A stretch of DNA of 64,000 bases from Chondrosia reniformis (taxonomy: Eukaryota > Porifera > Demospongiae > Chondrillida > Chondrillidae), in contig OX359193.1 in assembly GCA_947172415.1 (NCBI GenBank), positions 5,884,501 to 5,948,500 on the forward strand. The letters run 5' to 3'. Shown in pieces: positions 10,736 through 21,300 of this stretch (positions are counted from its first letter, which is position 1; every line of letters starts with the position of its first letter). A model generated the notes under the pieces. That model saw only the letters and a list, made by a program, of their open reading frames with translations. It ran no database searches and had not been told where the DNA came from. The position numbers and the translations under genes were made by a program.

Positions 10736-11069
10736 GTCTGGTCCTGCAACGTTGCCGCAATCTAAGGGACATGGCCTTTGGATTTTTATAATACTTGTTA
10801 TACAATAATTTACAAGAGTATACTGAATGCTTACATAGATGTAGATATGCATTTGCAATGAGCTGGGTTATATTTTAACGTATATCTTATCATACCAATG
10901 AATCTATTCATCATTATCGACAATTGGGATAGTATATAACCACTGCACAATGATCATTTTTGTTTGACAATGCTGAATTATAAATTAAATGTACATGGTT
11001 TTAAATTAAAAAAATGTTCAAACAATGTATTATAGTTCTTAAACAAGTTCTTCATGGTTGTAAAGATGT

Positions 11070-11960
11070 TTCTTCCCCTTTGAATGTTACTGGAACGGTT
11101 CTGCAGTACTTCGTTTCGCATCACTTTACTGAGTGTAAAGGTGATCCCAGGGCACACCACGAGGAGGTAGAAGTACTTCGTGCCCCAAACGGCCTCCGGT
11201 TTCTCAACTCTGTTTGACACTTCCACTACTTGCGTCGTAAGAGAAGTTGCACGGGAGCGATCCGGCGTACCTGACCGTCCTATGACCAGTTACTAGTCTT
11301 GCCCTGCTACACTACGGGCAGAACAAGCCCGACCCTGGCGGACCACAAACTCCCACCAATGAGAATCATCATGTGCACACAACGTAGCTTGGGAACACTG
11401 TACACAGACTTTAGCTCATTGGGATCGGCCAGGCGCTTTAGAGTAGGGACCCATCAGTTCAATGAACTATAAGAAAAGAATTGAAAATACATGATATACA
11501 ATGAAATATTACATTGATGAATGGATATGAAAATTGAATACAAATTCGAAAATGCAACTGCCTTCCAAACCAACCTGAAGCTGCAGCCTACAACAGGGGT
11601 TCATGACCGACTACGTAGTGGCACTGGACCCACGCTCCTCCAGGTACGGGTCGTATAGCAAGAATCCGCAAGTGCCAATTTAACACACAAGCAGGATTAA
11701 TAGTGAGATACATCTCCAGGCACTAACCCATAGGTAGAGAGACCACCCCACTATACGAACACCGATGACCCTTTGTCGCATGGTACCATAGTCGTGCTCC
11801 TACCACGGTTTTCGCATCGATCCACACCAAAGTAGACCTCCAGAGTTGATAGCCCGGGGGCCAAAGACTGAAAATTTCCTTGCCTATTTATAAAAAATTG
11901 TCGGTGGGAAACATCGTGAACTTGGCAGAAAATCGTATGCGTGGAATTAATATTTTGCTT
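11070..11960. other. GC-richer conserved block of unknown nature (unit A)
   Basis: This stretch is clearly less AT-rich than its surroundings and is almost unchanged in unit B (about 23605-24500). Short open frames exist on the minus strand (VEKPEAVWGTKYFYLLVV; QSLAPGLSTLEVYFG) but stop codons interrupt any longer frame, and no family is recognised. I looked for rRNA and tRNA signatures and found none. It may be an old retroelement body or a non-coding RNA gene. Confidence 0.4.
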
Positions 11961-12552
11961 ATTGTTTTCGAGGTCATGTTCGAGAACAATAGACAACATG
12001 CAGAACATAACCCGGCCTATTCAGCAAATTGTTATTGTTATTGAGTTTCGATTAGAAATCATTCATGGCTATCTAGCGAAGCAAATCATAAAATGTACAG
12101 TGACCCCATGAATAGAAATACTTAATTAATAAACAAGCTATATATCTTAATGAATCTCTGATTATTTCAGCAATGATCTTTGATGATGATTATTTCACAA
12201 GCTCTTGCAAGCACATGAATCGACATATCAATCGGCATGTTTCATGCACAACACAGGACAACGTCACAAGGATATTAAAATTTATTTAACAAGTATCATA
12301 TATCTTACGCTGTTTTGCGCTATTTTGAGCAAACGTAGCTAAATCCTATTGCTCAATCAATTTGTGAATCCAAAATGGCCGTTGCTCAATTGTAATTGCC
12401 TACTTTGGCGTTGTCCATGCCTAAACTAGTTTACATTCATTGGTAAGTCATCTTGTTTAGAGAATCAGACAAACTACTTTAATTAAGGTCCATAATGTTT
12501 CAAGTTATAATGTTATGATTAACATACGGCATCTTTACCTCATGTAAAATAC
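11961..12552. other. AT-rich end of duplication unit A
   Basis: No gene seen. The sequence parallels about 24500-25060 in unit B, with small indels. It ends at the duplication junction, where CATGTAAAATACTTTT joins GGGAAATGCATAAAG of SBDS intron 3. Confidence 0.6.
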
Positions 12553-12556
12553 TTTT
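12553..12556. other. Tandem duplication junction with TTTT microhomology
   Basis: The left side matches the sequence ending at 25065 (AAATACTTTT, there continuing CACTAG). The right side matches SBDS intron 3 from 2602 (GGGAAATGC, there preceded by AATTTT). Only TTTT is shared by both parents, which defines the breakpoint to within four bases. Confidence 0.85.
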
Positions 12557-12595
12557 GGGAAATGCATAAAGTTACTAGCAAGTGTCACACCTTAC

Positions 12596-13607
12596 CTGTT
12601 GCTTGGTGTTCTTGGAAGGTTTAACTGAATAGTGTGCCTCCTTCATAGCCCTTTCTATAACACCTACTGTGTAGGGACGCTTTGTGTTAGGGTTGACACA
12701 CTTCTCAGCCACTATGGTTGCAATGTCTCTAAACATTGACTCCAACTGAGCCTGCCTCTCCTTCTCTGACACTTGAAGCTCACCTTTAGACAAAATCTGG
12801 ACAACACAAGAACACATTTAGCTAATATCTCTGTTAAAATGCACAAATGATTAGAGAGATTAGCAGACAGGATATCAGTAAATAGAGTTTCAAATGAATT
12901 TAAACCAATTTGAATATCCAGTCAAATTCACTAACTATTTTGCATATTTCAGTTTGGTTGTCAGTTTCAAAAGCCTTCATCAGGTCCTCCTTCTTGGCAA
13001 CCTGGCCTTTGGACACATTCACAAAGACAGAATGCGTCTGAAGCACCTCATCAATATCCTTCTCCCTGCACAGCAAATAAGTCTGATTACACAGCATGCA
13101 GCAGAATAACTATATGTAAAGATTCATAACTCCCTGTACTAAATAACAGTGAGTTATGAATCAACAAGGAACAAGGAGACAAAGATTCCCAGGGTCTTGA
13201 TGAAAGATGGAATTCCCAGAAATAGATATCTGATTTAGATGTGTTTGTGAATATACACAGTTGTCACTCATATACTGAATACTAATGCTGACAGGATTGC
13301 CCCCTATAGCTGAAACAACAACAACAACAACAACAACAACATAGTCAGGAACATGACATACATATACGCTTGTGAGATACATAAATAATCTAATACACCA
13401 CTTTCATACCCTAGATCTATGTTATTTGGATTTGTCATGATTTGGAAATGGGTCGTGGGTCGCGTACACACAGACTTACACTTTACTTCTCCACGACATG
13501 ACCTTATTCTTGTAACAGGCAATTTCAAATCTCTTACCCGCCTTCTTCATCTTGACTACCGCCACATTAGTGAGTTTCATTTGATTGGAGGGAGTAAAAA
13601 TTGACAT
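12596..13607 (-). pseudogene. SBDS: Truncated SBDS copy: exons 1-3 only
   Basis: The exons correspond to complement(12596..12796, 12936..13065, 13480..13607), equal in length to exons 3, 2 and 1 of the true gene. ATG, frame and all splice sites are intact, with only scattered substitutions such as Asn for Ser in the SKNTKQQ segment. The last two exons are missing because the duplication breakpoint lies in intron 3. Any transcript would run into unit A end sequence and could give only the FYSH and middle domains. Intactness suggests the duplication is young. I call it a pseudogene but cannot exclude a short expressed product. Confidence 0.9.
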
Positions 13608-14450
13608 CTTTGGGTTAAACTAAGGCACATGAACCATAAAATAAAACCTAACCGAATTATGACTTATTGCACAATATGGCGCAAGTTCGCATGGGATTAC
13701 GATTGTGCAATATAATCAGGGAGTACGGTAGTACTCCCTATGTAGGGATGACACGGTTTTTTTCGTTTTCCGAGGCCCATACATCGGTATAGGAGCAAAA
13801 TCCCGAAATAGGCCGAAAACCGACAAAACAAGGCTATGTATAGCTAAATATATAATATACATACTCTAAATAGACCTTAAAGGCAAGCAAATATGTCCCG
13901 CTGGCGAAATAATAAACTTTAAAAATTCCCATTTTCGTCTTCATATTCTTATTCTTATTCTTATTCTTCTTATTCTTCGTCAGCCATAACTAAAAAATTA
14001 TACAAACTTTTGGACTAATTGTTAAACGAAATTATTGTAAATTTTCTGAGCTGTATTCTTTTGTAGAAGCGAGAGCGATAACGCTATTATTGAGTATGAC
14101 GGTTTTCATGGCCCCAGAGTCAAGGCCTCAATAATTTCGCCATTTTAATGACGTCATAATCAGTCGAAGATTGCGAAACCAAAATGGTGTAAAATCATAG
14201 CCCATACTCCATAAAAAGTACAGAAACTAGAAATATTAAAAATTTTCTACAAAAACAGTGAAGATGTAGGGATGGCACAAAAACATAGCTAATGCTTCAC
14301 TGTGTAACATCCCTTTCTTGTTTCTCTACTTTTTGTGCCATCCCTACATCTTCACTATTTTTGGGGCGCCACAGGCGCCCCTATATTGTTTTCAGAAATT
14401 ATGTTAACGTATGGCTTCCTGTTCGTAGTCTTGTATATATATATATATAT

Positions 14451-15430
14451 AATTACAATCAAGTACTACACAGTACAAGTTACAAATTTAAGAGATCCAA
14501 GTGATATATGTAATATTAAAATTACAATCAAGTACTAGCTACACAGTGCAAGTTACAAATTTAAAGAGATCCAAGTGACCCCTAGGATAATCAGTATTTT
14601 AAACACTACAAGACTTTAGTGACACTGTTGCAGGCTTTGAAATCCTCAACTACTGCATAGAGAGTAGTAGTTGATACAGATCATCCAATTGCAAGGTAGA
14701 ACACATGGCCTACCAATTACCTTTTCACACCTTAGTATAGACTGAAGATGATGCATCTGCATGCCATATATCAACAAAGGCTTCAGTATTAAAGGGGTCT
14801 CAGCTAATAACCACAGCAGATTTGATTTGCCTTGTGAGGGAGCTAAGAACACCGACGGTTGGTTGCATGCATTGGCATAATCAACAGGGTTAGAGACCAT
14901 TTTGTAACTTGTACACAAGGGACATCATATACGTATATAAAGGCCTTGGCCTTTTATGTCCCTTGTGTACAAGTTACAAAATGGTCTCTAACCCTGTTGA
15001 TTATGCCAATGCATGCAACCAACCGTCGGTGTTCTTAGCTCCCTCACAAGGCAAATCAAATCTGCTGTGGTTATTAGCTGAGACCCCTTTAATACTGAAG
15101 CCTTTGTTGATATATGGCATGCAGATGCATCATCTTCAGTCTATACTAAGGTGTGAAAAGGTAATTGGTAGGCCATGTGTTCTACCTTGCAATTGGATGA
15201 TCTGTATCAACTACTACTCTCTATGCAGTAGTTGAGGATTTCAAAGCCTGCAACAGTGTCACTAAAGTCTTGTAGTGTTTAAAATACTGATTATCCTAGG
15301 GGTCACTTGGATCTCTTTAAATTTGTAACTTGCACTGTGTAGCTAGTGCTTGATTGTAATTTTAATATTACATATATCACTTGGATCTCTTAAATTTGTA
15401 ACTTGTACTGTGTAGTACTTGATTGTAATT
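14451..15430. repeat. Large palindrome, arms of about 480 bases, 22-base spacer
   Basis: The left arm 14451-14934 is repeated inverted at 14957-15430 with only a few small differences. The spacer carries AAAGGCCTTGGCCTTT, a palindrome itself. Each arm holds the same roughly 90-codon open frame, one per strand, starting near the centre (MVSNPVDYANACNQPSVFL, ending CINYYSLCSS). I do not recognise that peptide; it may be captured host sequence. Confidence 0.9.
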
Positions 15431-15586
15431 TAATATTTTATATATTTGCTAGTAACTTGCACTGTGTAGTGTACTTGAGTGTAATTAGCTAACAAAGTAT
15501 TTCACTATACTTATAGACATTCGCTATAAGCAATTTCGTTACTGTATGTAGTACACATGGAAAACGTACTAACATGGATAAGAATA

Positions 15587-15735
15587 AAGCCTAGTTGAAA
15601 GTCAGCAATATGAATTTACTAATTCTGGACGTTTCGACCCAGAGGTCTTCATGCATCAGCAATATATGAGGAGTGGGAATACAATTCAGTATAAATAGGA
15701 AATTAGTAAATTCATGTTGCTGACACTCAACAAAG
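15587..15735 (-). repeat. Hairpin enclosing a GAAGACC-loop-GGGTCGAAACG motif
   Basis: Flanking words AGAATAAAGCCTAGTTGA and their inverted counterpart (TCAACAAAGCTTTATTCT), plus TGAATTTACTAATT and its inverse, form an imperfect stem. On the minus strand the interior reads TGAAGACCTCTGGGTCGAAACG. The same core occurs at 879, 28819-28851 and 44556-44585. Confidence 0.55.
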
Positions 15736-16942
15736 CTTTATTCTCGTAATGATCGCAACAAACACTCCTAATTCCTACACATGGACAAGTAAAAATATTA
15801 ACAGATAACGTAAGAAGAGAAGACAGAGCTTAAATTACCAAAGTAATACGGTCGACCAAACGAATCCAGTCTTTCGCATCAATATAGGAACAACTCTGCC
15901 TCAAACTTGACGGGAACGTATACAAAAACGCTTTATCTAACCTTCGCTACAACTCGCCTGTTCGGTAGCTCCTTCTCGTAGGAGAGCGTCGACTTGTCAT
16001 AGCCGTTCTCGAAGGATGATCTTCTTTAGCAACGAGTCGGTGACGTTTACGCAACGTCACATGATTCACAAAATGTGTGTACGGAGCGACATACGAAGGT
16101 GTTGGTGACGCAGTAGAAAAACATCACAATACATCACCAGCTTGCGCAATCGTAACTTTGAATTCTTCATTATATCTTGATTATTTTGCTCATTTAATTA
16201 AGCAAAACTTCGTCAGACGTTTCTTATACACATGTACCATGATATATGTTGATTTCACAGTTATCTGACAAATTGAAATTTTTTATCAATATAACACATT
16301 GTTTGCATATAAATTTCCCATAGGTTTTCTATAGTCCTATGGCCTTTTATATGCAGACTTTGTCCTCTGTTTTCTAACAAACGGAGGCCTAAATTAAAAA
16401 TCCCTTAATTTAAAATGAGTTTTATACCCTAAACTTTATGATGATATGCCCATTTTGTTTCTAGGTCCTTTCTTGGAGCCATATGAATTATTTAATTAAT
16501 TATTTATATTATATTATATTATTTATTTATTTATTTATTTATATTAGATTACCTTAGTATATTGTAACTTGTACTGTATATATATCTGTCAAAAAATGGC
16601 GGACGTTCGGCTAGCTTTCGTTTTCTAGCTTAAAATTAGCTTTCTCTTCCTTAGCGTAGAACATTGAGCGAACGAAATGGACTTAAAAACCACCCTTACT
16701 AATACTATGTAACGTAAAGCTTGCGCAAAAACGTTTTCTACGAGATATGGCCTTGAAAAATTGACGGCCAGCAAGAGTCGATCGGAAATCGGTTAACCGT
16801 ATATATCTATGAGAACCAGCCAAGTAGTTCGAGTTTACTTAGGGGCGCCTGGCGCCCCACGAGTTTTTTAAACTCGAACTCCTTGTTGTAGAAAATTTTT
16901 AATATTTAGGTATAATATGATGCCATAAAATGTACTCTTATA

Positions 16943-17076
16943 GCAAATGGCAACACAACATAGTTAATATATTTACTATTCACACATGTATAAAACAAGA
17001 TTCACATCAAACCTCCTGTATCAATTGCTTGATCACCAATGAGTATTGCCATGGTTATACTGCACTTAGAGTTTCC
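16943..17076. other. Host sequence between FB1 and FB2
   Basis: About 130 bases of single-copy sequence separate the two foldback elements. It begins near CATAAAATGTACTCTTATA, a word also found upstream of receptor A (about 3785), which anchors the alignment of the two units. No gene seen. Confidence 0.5.
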
Positions 17077-17077
17077 T

Positions 17078-17830
17078 ATCAGGGAGTACGGTAGTACTCC
17101 CTATGTAGGGATGACACGGTTTTTTTCGTTTTCCCCATACATTGGTATAGGAGCGAAATCCCGAAATAGGCCGAAAATCGACAAAACAAGGCTATGTATA
17201 GCTAAATATACAATATACATACTCTAAATAGACCTTAAAAGCAAGCGAATATGTCCCGCTGGCGAAATAATAAACTTTAAAAATTCCATTTTCGTCTTCT
17301 TCATATTCTTCTTCTTCTTCTTCGTCAGCCATAACTAAAAAACTATATAAGCTTTTGGACTAATTGTTACACGAAACTACTGCAAATTTTCCGAGCTGTA
17401 TTCTTTTGTAGAAGCGAGAGCGATAACGCTATTATTGAGCATGACGGTTTTCATGACCCTAGAGTCAAGGCCTCAATAAAGTCGCCATTTTAATGACGTC
17501 ATATTCAGTCGAAGATTGCGAAACCAAAATGGTTTTAATTATAAGAATCTAATTCCTAGCCCATGCTCCATAAAAAGTACAGAAACTAGAAATATTAAAA
17601 ATTTTCTACAAAAATAGTGAAGATGTAGGGATGGCATAAAAAGTAGAGAAACAAGAAAGGGATGTTACACAGTGAAGCATTAGCTATACATGAATCCTAC
17701 AAGCAAGGGTGTTGTATGATTCATGCACAGCTAATGCTTCACTGTGTAACATCCCTTTCTTGTTTCTCTACTTTTTATGCCATCCCTACATCTTCACTAT
17801 TTTTGTAGAAAATTTTTAATATTTCTATAT
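17078..17830 (+). mobile_element. Foldback element FB2, intact
   Basis: It starts ATCAGGGAGTACGGTAGTAC (17078), runs through a CTTCTTCTTC tract near 17305, and ends in an inverted repeat of about 120 bases per arm (about 17586-17700 and 17715-17825) whose centre holds CAAGCAAGGGTGTTG-type loop sequence. This is the clearest full-length member and could serve as the family reference. No open reading frame of note, so it is presumably mobilised in trans. Confidence 0.7.
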
Positions 17831-18160
17831 AATATTGTATCTATGTATGTTTGGAAGACGAACTTAAGAATGTATATAAATAAAGTAAATGTATAAAAGT
17901 TGACCCCTTAAAAAAGTAACCAATTACCTATATACAGTGTATATTATAATAGAGGTATAACAGTGTCACAGGATCCCTTATTCCAGTTTACTTTGTTTCT
18001 TAAGAAATTGAAAGCCAAAAACAGTTTAACTCCTACAAATGTGTTTGAAAGAATTCATCATTTAGTTTCAATGTAGATGCTTACATGAAAGAATTCATTT
18101 AGTTTCATACATTATAAAAAATACTGTGAAGATATTGTAAACAGGAGATCTAGGGTGATT

Positions 18161-18246
18161 ATGGCTACTACACCGGATGAAAATGAATATAAACCTTTAG
18201 CTGTATGCACAAATAGTAGGAATATACATAATATTAACATAAACAG
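18161..18246 (+). CDS. Upstream exon of receptor B, in frame with it
   Basis: ATG 18161 opens 28 codons plus two bases (MATTPDENEYKPLAVC, then NSRNIHNIN). It ends at a GTATAT donor, and a 52-base intron (18247-18298) ends in ACATACAG. Splicing gives AGG ACT ATG, reading straight into the receptor ATG at 18303. The extended protein would place about 30 residues, with a possible YxxL sorting motif (YKPL), before the signal peptide. Retaining the intron or starting at 18303 gives the normal signal peptide. In receptor A the same exon is closed by TAA. Confidence 0.5.
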
Positions 18247-18302
18247 GTATATATATACACTGTAGTTTATAATTACAGTTTATAGTTGTTACATACAGGA
18301 CT

Positions 18303-21300
18303 ATGCGATCTCTATGGTTACTTCTCCTGACAGTTGTGGTAGCTACCTCTAGGTTTGAAGTGCAACACCACACCTTCTGGATAACTCCATCTACTCAACA
18401 GGGATGTGGTAACAGAACTCCTTGCAACACTATTGAAGGATACTACAATCAGAGCAAGTCCATCTTCTCAACCTCAAATGCTACATGGATCTTTTTGCAA
18501 GGTGTTTATAATGCTTCTGGTCAAAGAATTAAGCTGTCAGTTATATCTGCACAAAATGTAATCTTTAAGTGTGAGTTGCCTGACTCCTGCAATATAAGCA
18601 CATATGGTGATATTGCTATAGTGAACAGCACTCAGGTTGCCCTGTTACAACTAAATTTGGCAACTGATGTGAGCATTAGAAACACCTCAAATGTCACTAT
18701 TTCTAAGGTAAACACCTCTAAATATATAGTGAGATTTATCAATCCTACAGGATATCTGAATGTTGAGACTGGCTATATAAAACTAACCACAGATATTCGT
18801 TACTGTCCTTTTCCCTCAAGGAAAGAGCTTTGCTGGGTGAATATACACCTCAGAAATGTCACATCAAAGTTGCTGTCACTAATGGTACACAGCTCTAGAT
18901 ACTCAAACAGCACAAATGTGTACAACACAATAGATGCACTCTTTGATAATATCATAGTCACCAGTTACAAATGGACTCTACAGGTAGGCACTTTTCCGAG
19001 CAGAACCTGTAATATAACTATCACAAATAGTGTCATTACTGAATCAAGCTCGCTCTCCCTAACAGTGGATTACAATGTCATCAAGTCAAATAAAACACCT
19101 CATGAGGTTGCAGTTAACATTGTAAAGTGTAACTTTCTGGGAACTGTATTTCGATATTTTGAAACCACTAAGAGTAAGAAAATCAAGTTTATTCCAAAGA
19201 TAACTTTAAATGATTTATTATTTGATGGAGGGGCTGTGGATGCTAGTGGGAAACTAATAACAACAACAGCACAAAAATTCCATAATCTAAATCCAATTAA
19301 ATTTCAAAATTGCAACTTTACAGGGCTATCTCTTTCAAAGAAAAAGGAGAAGAGATATGTAATTCAGTTGAAGAATTTGTTATTTCCCTTTCTCCTTTCA
19401 AACTGCAACATAGTAAACAATTCAGCACCAGCTATTGATATTGAAAACAGTACACTTTACTTGCAAGGTCAAAACAGAATAGAGGGAAATAACTTTAACA
19501 ATGTTGGTAAGAAAGCATTATATGGAGATGGCAGTATTCGTATACGATATAGTGGTACCTCACACATCTTCATAGAGAAAAAGTCACAGTTGATCATTGG
19601 CAATAACAGAGGATACTACCATGGTGGCATTGTCTTCCATCCAATTCCTTACAAAAATTCAACTTATGAAGAGTACATTCAGTGCATAAGAGATGAGAGG
19701 AAAGGATGCAATGGAGAGTGCTTCTTTCAACTGGTGAATGAAAAGGGTCAATTCGTTAATAATGATCAATTGAATCACTTCAATGGATCCATCATATTTT
19801 ACAACAACACAGTCAAAAATGCATCAGCCGGTGGACATCAGATATTTAATGGCCACTTATTAAACTGTACACTCCAATTGGTCAATGACAAAATTAGAAC
19901 CAACTTCAGTCTCCTTTATCAGCTCATGCACATATCATACAATATGAGCACGTATTCATCATGGCAACCTAAAGATGTGACATCTTTTCCATACTATATT
20001 TGTCTCTGTGATGAATCTCAACCAATGAATAGCTCATTATGGGATTGCGGTCAAAATACCACACTCTCACATTATCCAGGTCAAAGAATTGCTTTGGATT
20101 TTTCCTTAGTTGGTGATCTTAATCAGTTTAAAAATGGATCACTAGAAGTGTCTACCAATGGTAAAACTGATGTGAGAACCATTGTTGGATCATGTACCGC
20201 ATTACCTATAGAATTCCCAAAATCCAATAAGAAAATATCCCTGAAAACTAATGTCATATTGCCATGGGGCTACATAGTAAGAGATCTATTCTTGACTCAT
20301 GTGGTCAATATAAATATCATTGAATGTCCTCTAGGGTTCCAAGAAATAAATGGATCCAGATGTGAATGTAATAAATTTCTCAATAAGTTAGGTTTCAAAT
20401 GTTTCATTGATTATATTCTTTATCAGCAGAAATCAAAGAATTACTGGATCGGAATGAACAATAACAAGCAGCTAGTAGTTACCAACAACTGTCCTTCTTT
20501 CTTTTGTAACAACATTTTAGAAGAGCAGGGAGTAAAACTTGCAGAAATCAACTCAACTTCTTATATTCAGTGTAGGAGTAATCGTATGGGACTCATGTGC
20601 AGCGAATGTCCAAATGGATATAGCTCTGCTTTTGGGACATTTCAATGTCAAAAGTGCATTGGTCCTTGGTTTCTTCTTAAAGTTGCTGTTGTCATTTTTA
20701 CTGGATTGGCCTTGGTGGGAATATTATTTCTTTTCAACTTGACCATTGTTCAAGCAACCATCAATGGAATTACCATTTATTTAGATAGCTTGTATCTCTA
20801 TAACAAGATGATACTTAGAGAAACAGACCTTAGAGGAAGTTACCTTATAAAAGGTCTTACTTTTGGTGAAAATTCACTTATATTTTGCTACTATGATGGC
20901 TTGGATGAGTTTGCAAAGAATATGCTTAGTTTCATCTATCCATCTTATATTCTTCTGCTTGTGGTCTTCATTATCATTGGAGCACATAAATTCAACCTCA
21001 GAATTTTCAAAGTGGACTTTGTAGCCAAACGAGCTGTGCCTGTACTTGCAACATTAATGGTGATTACATACATAGACTTTGTAGTAGTGGTAATGAAATC
21101 ATTTTCGTTTTCCACATTATTTACATTTGATCCTCAAACCAACACCCACAATAAGGAGACAGTTTGGCTGTATCAACCTAGCCTGAAATACTTTCAAGGA
21201 AAACACATAGCATTAGGTGTCTTGTCAGCAGTTGTTACAGTTATTTATCTCATTCCACTGACTGTAGTCATACTCTTTGGAGATCTCCTGAGGAGGAATT

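Larger units (their letters stand above)
14362..16862 (+). mobile_element. Nested element with GGGGCGCC-type palindromic ends, inside FB1
   Basis: The left end is GGGGCGCCACAGGCGCCCCT at about 14362 and the right end GGGGCGCCTGGCGCCCC at about 16841. Each is a short perfect hairpin. The FB1 hairpin sequence is cut at the left end and resumes after the right end, which supports a single insertion of about 2.5 kb. Inside are the 1-kb palindrome (14451-15430), a second hairpin (15587-15735) and about 500 bases of GC-richer sequence (15830-16330) with no recognisable gene. No transposase was seen. Confidence 0.55.
13715..16919 (+). mobile_element. Foldback element FB1, interrupted by a nested element
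   Basis: It opens ATCAGGGAGTACGGTAGTAC, nearly identical to FB2 (17078) through the first 500 bases, including a TTCTTATTCTT tract and GTCAAGGCCTCAATAA. Its 3' hairpin is collapsed (about 14245-14360) and then broken by a nested element from about 14362 to 16862. The remaining end TAGAAAATTTTTAATATT lies at about 16891-16910. The insertion is absent from the matching place in unit A (about 3757), so it happened after the duplication or was lost there. Boundaries are approximate. Confidence 0.65.

Noticed and set aside
10597..10791. Phe-rich open frames (and 23060-23332)
   Set aside because: They are translations of the CTTTTTCGTTT low-complexity tract and differ in frame between the two units.
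11070..11960. Ribosomal RNA gene fragment
   Set aside because: Composition suggested it, but none of the universal 18S or 28S words I looked for were present.
14646..15235. Two identical proteins on opposite strands as real genes
   Set aside because: They are the two arms of one palindrome inside a transposon, with no splice partners or family match; kept as a repeat feature.
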